From the NCBI GenBank assembly GCA_043228905.1, contig JBHGNT010000021.1, forward strand, positions 1,736,001 to 1,800,000: DNA of 64,000 nucleotides, given 5' to 3'. Position numbers and translations under genes: made by a program. Positions 25,669-36,700 of the stretch are shown piece by piece. The notes under the pieces were generated by a model. The model made no database searches. It was given only the letters and a program-made list of their open reading frames with translations, and was not told the DNA's origin. The stretch is from Azolla caroliniana (taxonomy: Eukaryota; Polypodiophyta). Each line of letters begins with the position of its first letter. Positions within the stretch are counted from its first letter, which is position 1.

Positions 25669-26300
25669 GGTGGGTCTTTCTTCTTTCTTCTTTCTTTTCT
25701 TTCTTCTTTCTTTTCTGTCTTCTTCTGTCTTCTTCTTCCTGTAGTTGTTTAAGGAGGAGGAGCCATGGCGTGGAGCAGGAGGAGCACAGAGGGGAAACAG
25801 GGGAGGGGGTACTACTAGGTTTAAAGGGGAGAACCAGACAGAATATTCTCTCCTCTACGTCCGTATGCTTACCAAAAGGAAAATGAAAATATGACCATAA
25901 TAATTCAATTTTGCCAAAGAAAATAAGAGAAGACAAACACACACACACCATCCCGCTCGGGTTCGGGTCTGGGTTTGGGCTCGGGCTCGGGCTCGGGCTC
26001 GGGTCCAGCTAGTCTCAGTAGCCTCAAATATTGCACAATGAATACATTCCATTGCGAGCATACAGAGAGGGGACATGTGTCCAACACCATTGATGGCTAC
26101 GCAGAGAAAAAACAACAACTAGTGTGTGTTTGTATCTATGTCTGTGTCTGTGTCTGTGTCTGTGTCTGTGTCTGTGTCTATGTTTGTGGTTTGAGTTTGT
26201 GTTTGTGTTTGTGTTTGTGTTTGTGTTTGTGTTTGTGTTTGTGTTTGTGTTTGTGTGTGAGTGCGCGAGCGAGCGAGCATGTGTGTGTTGGCTTATTGGT
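25669..26300. repeat. Simple-repeat cluster upstream of the DUF179 gene
   Basis: In order the region holds a TTCTTTC-rich run (25,678-25,740), CA repeats (25,936-25,948), a G-rich array of hexamers (about 25,957-26,006: GGGTTC, GGGTCT, GGGTTT, then GGGCTC), a TGTGTC array (about 26,139-26,178) and a TGTGTT array (about 26,199-26,255). The first two lie within 300 bp upstream of the minus-strand ATG at 25,668 and may be in its promoter or leader. Open frames here are repeat artefacts. Confidence 0.9.
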
Positions 26301-27380
26301 TTACCAGGTGGATCCCATATATGCCAACCCCTAGCTATGCTTTTGTGGGTTGTGTTTCTTTGTCTCTGTGTGGCGAGTGTTGAGTTACATTGTACGTAAA
26401 CCCTGCAAGCGAATACTCCACACCAATGTAAGGAAAGGAAGCAGAATTAAATCACACTCTTATTGTCCTGTAAGCATTCATGCGCACTAACGTGACATGG
26501 GTAATGACTTGGTTACACATCCACAAAACCTTTAAGAGAGTTGTGGCGGCTCACATGCCCTAAACTTGTTATTGTTGCCCACATGGGCCAATTAAACAAA
26601 GTTTGAGCGTGAGGACTTTGTTCGATACATTTGTCACCTATGAGGACTATGATTGTCCCCACATTACACAACTACGAAGGTTTAGGGATCAATGTATAAT
26701 CCCTGGCAGCAAAACTAAGGAATAAGGCTAAGGCAAAGGAAGAATGACTACATATTAGGTTGTTGGGAGATTAACTAGTGTATGTAGAGACTGCTTGGAG
26801 TTTATCGTAATGGTACTGCTTGGTTGTGTGTTTACCTATCATGCAAAGGAATGAATATATTTTAGGATACTTTTTCACTATCTAGTTTACATATGACTTC
26901 ACCACCAAATATATTACCTCTCTTTAGTTGAAACCTTGTGCTCGAGCTGAAGCGGAACCAGGAATAATATTGTGAACATCATTCTAAATGTCATTGTCAT
27001 TAACCTATTCATTGTTGTCCTTCACCTATCCATTTTTGTCATTCTCATAGTTGTTGTTGTAGTCGACGCCTTCTCCAATATTGATATAGCCATCTTCACT
27101 ATCATGGTGTTCTTTTTTTATGTTGGTTTGTATACTTTTAGCCTTTGCTCAGAGATCATTGTGGCCTATTCCATTGGCGACTAGAAGGATGAAGTCATTG
27201 GTCAAGTGCAACGTGAATCTCTTCCTGCAAGACTCTTATTAAAAATGAGTGCAATACTTGTATAACTTTAGTACCATGTGAAGCACCAAGCAAAAGATAG
27301 AGAATGCATAGACATTTCACAAATTGGCAAATGGAGAAGACATTGGTTATAATATTAGCAACACTTGCTCTTTCAAGATT
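26301..27380. other. Spacer without recognised genes
   Basis: I see AT-rich DNA with only short open frames and nothing with a recognisable motif. The frame near 26,972-27,184 is composed almost entirely of hydrophobic residues and has no supporting context. Confidence 0.5.
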
Positions 27381-27389
27381 TGATTGAGG

Positions 27390-28330
27390 AGCTTTGACTT
27401 ACATAAACATTGCTGCATGAAATAAGAACAACCTTAAGTTGAATGTTATGAAAGCATTGGCTTTGCATACAAGCACTACAAAGTATGTAATAATGATCAA
27501 AGCAAGAGCAACATGTGAATCACAAATAATTGTCTAATAAAACTACTTTGGAAAGTTATGCCAGTCACAATACCACAATCTTGTGCAATTGAACACCAAC
27601 ATCTTGGTCAACAAAGTCTTAAAACTCAATACAGATAATCATGCATCTAAAAAGAGATCATCAACATCTAATAGAAGTATGCATAGCTCATTAGAAGGAT
27701 AAACATGAGGCTTTAGTGCAACACAATATATGGCTAATTTCTTCACACAATATATTCCACAAACAACGTGAACTAATTTCTTGATTTGATGCAAACATCA
27801 AGATTGAACTTTAATAATGGGTGCTTATAAATTCGGTAAGCTAATTATGCCTTTAGTGTTCAATTGGTTCACAGTTGAGACATGATTAGAACAATATGCA
27901 AGGGTCTCTCAAGGTGGACATTCACACAACTAACAATGATATCAAATACAGCTTAAAATGAATGGAGAAATTTGAAGGAATATCATTGGGTTTGTCCAAT
28001 CTAAAAGAGCTACCCCACAAGCTTGCAAAGATGATTACGTAGTTGATATATATTATTCTTTTAGCATCAATAATTGAAGGCCCAATATGTACATATAAAT
28101 AAGTAAAGTAAACATGTAGTTATTTATCTATAGGAATATGAGAGATTCTAAAGGATCATACAAAGGAACTACTAGTGGATGTAATTCATCACATATCTCT
28201 ACACGACTCTTTTGAAGGCTATATAATATAAGCTTGACAATGTAATGTTATAGTAACTCAATTGTGCTTGTAATTGAAGGATTCTATTAGTAGGCATCAT
28301 TGCGTTTGAGTGTAATTATGTCCTTTAGTG
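27390..28330 (+). mobile_element. Possible decayed Ty1/copia RNase H and LTR
   Basis: Joined across stops, the plus strand loosely resembles the end of copia polyproteins (KALALHTSTTKYVIMIKA near 27,450, then MANFFTQYIPQ near 27,740, like the usual ADxxTKPL block). About 28,220-28,240 has ggctatataatataagc, a TATA-like element that would suit an LTR, followed by 60-70 bp of LTR-like text. The match is weak and every part is broken. Confidence 0.35.
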
Positions 28331-30350
28331 TGTTAAGTTAGTTGTTTTATCATTAAGATCTTGATCCTAACATTAATGTATAAGTCTATTCCTCCCAAAA
28401 GTATGGCTCAACTTATCAATTAGATGAGTCTTTTGTATATAGACTTTTATTTGTTATATGGTTGACATTTGCTATTCCACACAACCAACTTTATGGGTCT
28501 CTTTTCACGATGGATTGATCAAGTGAATATCTTAACTTTAGTACAAATTATCATGATAAAGTGTTTGACCATTCAAATTACGTGGAACTCCCCTAAATAA
28601 CCAAGATAAATATTGTCAAGCAATTTAATACAAAAATAATTCTACCAAATACAACTACAGCACAAGAAGCCAATGTATCGAAGAACTAGTAGTTTAAAGA
28701 GCATTGAATGCCCGTATGACACTATTGTCGAGGTCACGACTCTTTTTCATGAGCCTATAAAGGAGGTATCTCATTGTAATATTTGAATTGAATTATTTTG
28801 ATGCAAGTCCTTTGTTCTACCACGTATCTCTTCTCGTCCTATTTTCTTAAACTCTCACTATAAAACAAGAATAGGTCAAACCATAATCCACCTTAGTTAG
28901 GATCCCTTCACTAAACAAGCTAACTCGGAACTTGTGAAAATGGTACTTGGTTACATCAAACACATATAAATAGATTGCAATATATATTCCCTGGTTGGAA
29001 TTCAAACAATAATGTTAAACGTTTCGTTGCACTTATTTATGGCTCTCAATTCAAGACCATTTGTTGTATAGGGTTGCATAAGCTTGAATTTGTGAAATGT
29101 CTAGAGTTTTCTTTTAAGACTTACTCTAACATGTTACAAATCATATGCGATAAGGTTAGGCACAAAACAAACACCACGATCAATTTGAATGAAACTATTA
29201 TGTCTTTCCAAAGGTTCGCGTATATTTAAAAATTTAAAATAAATCTAAGCTAGATCCATGGGTTTATGGCCCATGTAGAGTAATATATGAAATCATTAGG
29301 GTTTCTTGTGAGCTAAACCTACTTGGAAGTTACATGCCTATTAGATATATAAAGCACAATTCAAGTAAATTTTGGAATAAAACAACAACTTATTATTGCA
29401 ACAATGTCGGTTACATGATGTAAAGATAACCTTAAGAACCAATTCTAAAGCTATTTTTTTACATTTACAGGGTAGGATAATTGTGGAACTAGTTATCTGA
29501 TAGCTTGAGATAAATCTACAAAAACCTACGACACGTGGCTGTATGGGAGTCTTAGGTGTTGAGCGATATAAAGGAGACTAGCTACTCCCTTCTTTATGCC
29601 ATCTTGGGACACCGTGAAGACTCTATCGGTAAGGCAATGTACTCTTCTTTAAAAGACTCATTCGTATCAACATCCACAATATAGCATAAGGTAACACTTT
29701 GTGGTGTGGGAACCGATGATATTCTTGTTAATCTATTATCCTTTGCTCGGGGGTTGTTAATGTGGTTAAGCACCCTTAAACCATTTGTTTCTTAATCTAA
29801 AGATTCATTGTTTCTCAAAAGTGTTCAATTCATAACACATGGTATGGTAAATGTAGTTGCCTTGTTAAAGCACAAACAATATGTGACTTGTGTTTGAGAA
29901 CCAAAATATATTTGAAAACAAGATAGTGAATAAATATAGAGCAACTCTAGAGTGTATTTTCATTGGTTGACAAAGACATAGTTTCATGGCTTTGGGTTCA
30001 CATGGGAGACATGTATGAATAATAATTATGGCATACATCATGCACTAAAGTGAACTTAAAGATGTCGCAAGTGACAAACCATCGGTCGTCATAACTTAAT
30101 GTTGTGTATTTTTAATAGCACAACGAGTAACCATATACAACCGATGGGAAGATTCCACTTTATTAAGACGAAGCTAATGCATTGAATGCAGATAACTAGA
30201 AGAAGAAGTTTGAGATGGTTGCGATTCTGCATCATGGAGTGCTGCAATACAAATGCCTTGTTATGCACTTGACGATGCCGAGAGCTGGTTTCTATTGGGA
30301 GGTTGTGGTGGGATCGATCGAGATATGGCACGTAGTGTCGAGGACAAAGT
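28331..30350. other. Spacer, probably retrotransposon debris
   Basis: Two places have TATA-like words in an LTR-like setting: gagcctataaaggaggtatc at about 28,752 and gagcgatataaaggagac at about 29,562. Neither is tied to a recognisable internal region. No gene is seen. Confidence 0.4.
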
Positions 30351-30560
30351 GTGGTAATATTAAACATATGGTTGTGATTGGTGAAGAAGAGGTGTAAGGA
30401 TTTGATCTCACAACCTTTTTCTTTGGTAGCCTCTAATGGGGTTAAGTCAAATATGTATAATGTGGTAATAACATATGGTTATGATTGGTGAAGAAGGATT
30501 TGATCTCACAACTTTTTTCTTTGGTAGCCTCTAATGGGTTAAGTCAAATATGTATAGTAT
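30351..30560. repeat. 111-bp tandem duplication upstream of the Cys-rich gene
   Basis: The phrase gtggtaata at 30,351 recurs at 30,462. Both copies continue with acatatggtt, gattggtgaagaag, gatttgatctcacaac, ttctttggtagcctctaatg and gttaagtcaaatatgtata. The spacing is 111 bp. It ends about 75 bp before the TATA box of the next gene. Confidence 0.88.
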
Positions 30561-30632
30561 GTATGTAAAAGGAAAGAGAATGGAGGAATCTTCTTTGGAA
30601 GTTTCCTAGAATTCCCATTCAAAACCAGACTG

Positions 30633-30640
30633 TATAAAAA
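30633..30640 (+). promoter_or_regulatory. TATA box of the Cys-rich protein gene
   Basis: TATAAAAA in the context gactgtataaaaaggg lies 182 bases upstream of the ATG at 30,815. Between them is a purine-rich leader with a GAAGAA run, AAGCAGGCAAGCAAGC repeats and a GA run (30,783-30,814) that touches the start codon. Confidence 0.65.
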
Positions 30641-30783
30641 GGGAAGCAAAGCAAAGCAAGGGCAGAACAGGGCAAAAAACAGAGCAGGAGAGAGAAAGGA
30701 GGATAAACAGAGACACCAGGAGAGAAGAAGAAGAAGAAGCAAGCAGGCAAGCAAGCAAGCTAACAAAGAAAGAAGGGAGAAGA

Positions 30784-30814
<31 letters not shown>

Positions 30815-30815
<1 letters not shown>

Positions 30816-31036
30816 TGTGTTATGAGGTTGGGTGCAACAAGTGTGGGAAGGTGTCTTGGGGCGGCTGCGGCCGGCATGTCCCTTCAGTATATGCCCAAAT
30901 CCCGCAAGGTCGGCACTGCCTCTGTAAGACCTGGCCCGGTGTCTCGCTTGCCTCCGCCGCCTCCGCCTCCGCCTCGGATCAGAACCCTACCACTTCCCCT
31001 GCCCCTGAAGCTTCTTCAGTGTGTACTATCCTTTAG
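30815..31036 (+). CDS. Short Cys-rich MCYxVxC-type protein, 73 aa
   Basis: This is a single exon from ATG 30,815 to TAG 31,034-31,036, the first ATG after the GA-rich leader. The first ~43 residues carry the conserved core MCYEVGCNKCGKVSWGGCGR, then HVPSVYAQIPQGRHCLCK and TWPG. Six Cys (positions 2, 7, 10, 18, 35 and 37) and two His could bind zinc. I know this pattern (MCYxVxCxxCGKxxWxGCGxH...GxHCxCxxWPG) from small uncharacterised plant and fungal proteins; no function is established that I can state. The rest is a variable Ser/Ala/Pro tail, partly encoded by a GCCTCC repeat. It has a clear TATA box and is not a remnant. Confidence 0.85.
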
Positions 31037-33541
31037 ACTTTATCAATTGTTGTGAATTGAGTTGAGTGCCACACATACATACATAAATATTCTTGTGTGC
31101 AATGGTTTGGATCCATGTAATTCAGGAGGGGAGATTTCTCTGTATTTTAGTACCATAAATAGTCCATGTTTGTTCTCTCTTGAATGTGTTGTGTTTTGCA
31201 ATTGGGTGCTTTGGGCAATCTGGAAATTTGGCTCGGTTCTCTATTTCTTTCTTGTTGACTTCTTGTAATATGTGTACTCTTGGCTATCAAACTCTCAACA
31301 ACAGGTCATGGGTTCAAATCCTCTCATTACTCTCGCACAATTGTCGATTCACAATTGCATCCATCAATCGCTTCTCGTATTCGGCATGCACATCAAAACA
31401 TAATCATCTTACGATTGGTTTCCAAATGATGTGATGCAACGATGATCTCGATCTTAAGAGCAAGATTGGTTGCTTTAGATGTTCACATCGTCTACAAAAT
31501 ATGTGGAACACTTGGAAATAATGGGGATTGAACAAAGGAGCTTCAACGTGTTGAAAGTGAAGGAGAAGGAAGCCCTTGAAAAAAATTCACAAGTCTATGT
31601 AAATAGGAGTAATTTTCCCTAGAGCCTTTTCACACGTGTTTGGACAAAATGTTGTCCTATCTTAGAGTTTAAGCACTCACTTGCGAGGGAGGGGAGGGGC
31701 ACGACGTGTAACAATCTCATGGGTTCTTAACACCATTGGTGTGTAGCAAGCACTTTACATTTGTTCTTGGGATATGCCTCTGGGCAAGAGTGAGTCGTAG
31801 TCCACTTGATTGGGTTCATGAGGACAACATAGGGAGAGAGGGAAATGAGGAATGGGTGGGAGAGAGGTTGGTGAGGCTTGGGAAGTAGAATAAAAGATGA
31901 ATAAGAAACCGGATTTTGCAAGTTTGTATGCAAAAGAACTTTTGTGATAAATCAACCTTTGTTGTGTAAATTGTGGGGCTAGAACTTGCCAATATATATT
32001 GATGATGTGCTCACACATTGGTTCATAATGGCTTGTTTGACAAATATCATTTGTGGTGTGGAGCAAGTGGATCATTAGAGATAGTGTGAGAATGGGCAAT
32101 GATCGATTTTGTTGCGTGCAACAAAGTTCACCATCTCTGGCAAACCTATTGGTTTGGTTGTAAATCATGCATATCTATGCTTTGAGGTGAAGGATGGATG
32201 CAATCGAGCAAATATTACCCTCTTCTCAATGTTTCTTCTCAATTAGCAAACTAAGACCTTTGAACAACTAGGACAATATGCATGAGCATTTGTTCGTCTA
32301 ATTAAAAGGTATGCTTGGATGGAGCAAAACCATGTACTTCAAATATACCAATGCTACTAGAGGAAAGGCTTCATGATGCCTTTCATGTTGGCTCTTAAAA
32401 AGGTGGTTATCACAATGAACTCCAAACCCTAGTGCCTCCCCTAAGTTCTTAGGATCTTCAATTGATAGTAACATATCCTTCACATCATTTTGAAGAGCCC
32501 ACCATAATCAATAAATATTAGTCAAGGCAATATCTATCATGAATTAAAGAGAGTTTGAAGCAAAAACAAATTTTTTGTACAAGAACCTTTCTTGAGTTTG
32601 CTAAGTCACATAGCTATCGTGTGTCATTGATCAACAATCCTCCAAAACATGCATCATGATAAGGGGAAAATAAGCGAAATCGTTTTGCAAGTTTAGAGTG
32701 CTCCATTCTTGAGTAGTGACGCAAACATACAAGGTTGGCCATTGTGAATTGAAGACGCCCGATAGGACTAACCCAGTCATCTAAAACAGAGTGCCATCAA
32801 ACTTCTCAGGCAAATTTATCCTAGGCTTCAATAGTCCCACTTCAAAACTAGATGCAAAGGTATGAGAAACTATCAGCTCTCATGATTCCTCAATTATTTG
32901 CTTGCTTGTAAGTACTAGGACACTCGAACAACCGTTGCACCAAGGACGTAATGGCTTCTTCCGCGCTCATACTAGTAGAAATATGAATATAGGAAGAAAA
33001 GAATAACATTGGTTCAAAAGCAAAAACAAGAACAAAACAAAGGGGTAAGGTTGATGAGGAGCTACATAGATGCGGCCCCATGCCCACCAGGAAAACCAAA
33101 CCCTAGCTCGAGAAAACAGAACAAAGCGAAGAAGCAAGAGAGTCTAGTGGCGAAAAGGATGAATGAAATGTGGCACACACAACGTTTGGACGCCCCCCGA
33201 CATTCGAAGTTAGGAAAATGGGAGAAGGCGTCCGGACATTCATTCATTCGGCGCGATGTCATGGGAAATAGAAGGGTAGGTTTTAGTAAATGTGAAAATG
33301 GTGCATATATGATTAGATACAATTATCATACAAATTTACAATATTTGATGGTCTTTGTGGGATGTGTCTATTTTGTGGGATGGATGGATGGATGGGATGC
33401 AATCATAGTATGAACCATACGTACCATACGTGCATTCGTATGCATTCGCATGAGAAAAGAATGTTTTCCAATGCATTCGAGTATTATGGATGGATGGAAT
33501 GCTGTCTTCACTCATTTGTTTTTGTTGAGAGCAGAAGAAAC
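31037..33541. other. Spacer between two plus-strand genes
   Basis: The start should be 3' UTR of the Cys-rich gene. A box-B-like word (gggttcaaatcc) occurs at about 31,311. An open frame at 33,009-33,413 (+) has a basic composition but no recognised motif; it overlaps the presumed promoter of the next gene and is not called. Nothing else stands out. Confidence 0.45.
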
Positions 33542-33733
33542 ATGCTGATGCTGAAACAGAGTCTTCCTTCTTCTTCTTCTTCTTCTTCTTCTTCCTCTGC
33601 CCCTGCCTTAACCCCCTACTTCTGCTTCCATGGTGTCTCAAGGCCATCCCTCCACCTCAATCAAACCCTACTCAAACCCAATCGATGCAGAGTAATCTGC
33701 GCTGCAGGGGACAGCAAAGAGGTGAGTTTGAAT

Positions 33734-33775
<42 letters not shown>

Positions 33776-36700
33776 GTCACGAACAAAAGAAACAAAACAA
33801 ATACACACACAGTTAATGTCTAAACTCTTCAAACAAGTTTAGGTACCGTTTCTCGGTTTCTTAATCTCATCAAGAAAAAAAAATCAGTGGCACGTTTAGT
33901 TCAAGTATAAAAAAAAAGCACATACACACACAGTTAATGTCTAAATTTCAAACAAGTTTAGGTGCCGTTTCTCGGTTTTTTTACAGGACGAAAGGAGATA
34001 AGAGTTGCACACTGTAAACATATAAATTTCTGTTTCAATCACATTAAGGAAAAATAAAAAATGAAGAACAAGGCAAAATACAGCCACATGTGCGGTTCAT
34101 GGGAAAAGAACTCGTTTTTTAATCACATCAAGAAGAAAAATTCAGTGGCACATTTAGTTCAAGGAAAACAAGCAATTCTCTTTCAATTACAGAAACCAAA
34201 CTAAAAAAGGTATAGATACAACGACATATTTACATCATGGAAATACAAGGGCAAATGCAATACCATATTTAGTTCATATTTAATAAGTTTTTTGTTGTTG
34301 TTTGTGTATAGGATGCAGCCAGGAAAGCATTGCAACAAGCATTTGAGGGCAAGAAGAGCCTTACAAAGAAATGGGAAGAAGAGATAAGGAAGAGAGAGGT
34401 AGCAGAAGGAGGAGGAGGTTATGGAGATGGAATTGGTGGTGATGGAGACATGGGAGGAGGAGGAGGCGGCTCTGGACCCAATGAACCTTTTGATTGGGGA
34501 GAATTTGGCGAAGTCTCAATGGCCACCACTTCACTCATCTTATTTGTAAGCACTCCTTTTCCTTTGTTTGATTTTCATTGTATGCGGGTAGTAATTTTCC
34601 TTTTATGCACCTCTTTCTTGAAGTGATTGAAAGACTAAATAATGTAGATCAAGAACTAATAAAGATTATGGACAATAATGTTGCATGTGTGTGTGTGTGT
34701 GTATAGATAGATAGAGAGAGAGAGGGAGGGAGAGGGAGAGAGAGAAATTTACGTATTCTAAAACCAATATTGGCCCATGAGACAAATGATACAATAACGG
34801 GATGTGTACCCAATCATTGAAAATAAAATAAAAATAAAAATAAAACTGGCTTAAAGGCCCAATAGTGGGATTTAAGCGTGAAAATAAAAAAGCTATATCG
34901 TGGTACAAAAGTGTGATGGGGTGTAGTATGCTCTATAAAGGAATGGATATGTGCTGAGACTAGTTTCATTTCTATCCAAGTTCTTCTAAATGGAGGGGGG
35001 TTGAAGGGTTTCTATGTGCATGTGGCCTGTGGCCATGATGTAAATGGTATCTGACCAGAGCTTCTCAATGTATATTGCACGATAACGAGTGACTTTGAAT
35101 CCCAGTATCTGAGGGTGTTTGATTGGTCTCTGATTTTCTGCTTCAGAGAGGGAGAGGCTGAGTTGCGCAGGTGTATCCATGTTCATTATCTCCCCTTATC
35201 CCTAAAAAAATTCTGTGGTTATGTGTTGGTGAATATTAGAATGATAATAGTTAACTTATTGTAGGTTACTCTCTCTACGCCGTTTTAGCTCTAAGATATA
35301 CCTACCCGACATCTTTATGTCAGAGGTATCCAATAATTGGGAGAGGCTCCAAGTAAGTCTTGATATTTTTCTCTTATCTCGACGTAAGCTGAACATTTGC
35401 ATGTAAAATGGTACTCATCTTCTATCTCTATGTGACATAATCTACATATCCTTCTCTCTGGGTACTCCATTAGCACAACCATTTGCAATCTCAAGTTGCT
35501 GGGATGATACTCCAAATTGTCCAATAGCAACCCTTAGTGTATGTGGTAACAACATATCTAGATATTTTGGTTGTATAATAAAACCCAACTCAAAGAAATG
35601 CATGAAATTTTCCTTATAGTAAAACATTTTAGGTGGGAGTGGCTCTAATAGGTTGATCCATCTAAGTTGAGTATAAATTTTCCATATGTCTTGGTGTATC
35701 ACTTTGTTACGGTCCCCATGAGAGATTAAAGTTTTATATGTTTGTTAATTTTTAGGCTGTTTTCTAAAAGTCAACTTACCACAATACCAGGAACTAGTAT
35801 CCTCGGGACTCGTAGAGTGATTGAAATGCCTTCAAAGCTTGCCGAGAAAACCTATCTTGTGATTGGCCATGTATACAATTATTTATAAACTTTTGGTTGA
35901 AAAAGTGCTTCTACTAGCATAGTGACTAAAGTGAACTTTGCTCTAATGATTTCATGTAGCAATGTTGGTTTGCTTCGTATTTGTCGTGATAACATTGTGA
36001 CCAATGGTCTCTCTACTTGCAACCACATGAAAGGTGGTAGCCCCAGAGCCCAAACTATTGCATCATACATGAGGGAAGGGGTCACTAATGAGTTGAAGAG
36101 CCACCCCTTTGTTTGTGGCTCTTGGAAGTATGCCTTGTGGCATTGTCTCTCTAAGAGTGAGATGGCCACATTCTCTTGTTAGTCTATCTTTTGCTGCCCG
36201 TGTCCTTGAAAATTAATTGAGCAAGCACTAAACGTGACTTGAAGATATACATATGATCCGACTACTCAACTTGTTTATTAGAGAGCATTAGGTTGCATTT
36301 AATCCTAACCTGAGCATAAGTGCGGAAGATAAGGACTTTAGTTTTCCCTAGATTCACGATTGGTCCTCTTTGTGTACAAAAGTTATCTAAGGCATCAGGG
36401 TGTAGGGTTTAGGGTCATATATGGACTCGGAGAGTAAAACTATATCGTTTGCATAAAGCAAGATATTGACTTCCGTACTCCCTAGTTCTACTTTGCAACC
36501 TCCTTTACGAGCAATAAAACCAGTAATTTCATTAATGTAGATCCCGAAAAGAGTTGTTGATAGAGTACAACCTTGTTTTACACCAATGTTGCTGGTGAAG
36601 CAATTAAATAGGCCATCCGGACATCGTACGCTCATATAGGGCATAGATGGCCCAAATCATGTCATTTAGTATTTCCAAGCTTTTAAGCCTATCGAACAAC

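Noticed and set aside
26124-26399. Cys-Leu and Phe-Val repeat frames
   Set aside because: They are translations of the TGTGTC and TGTGTT arrays.
33009-33413. 134-codon plus-strand open frame
   Set aside because: It has no family motif, no splice support, and lies where the next gene's promoter should be.
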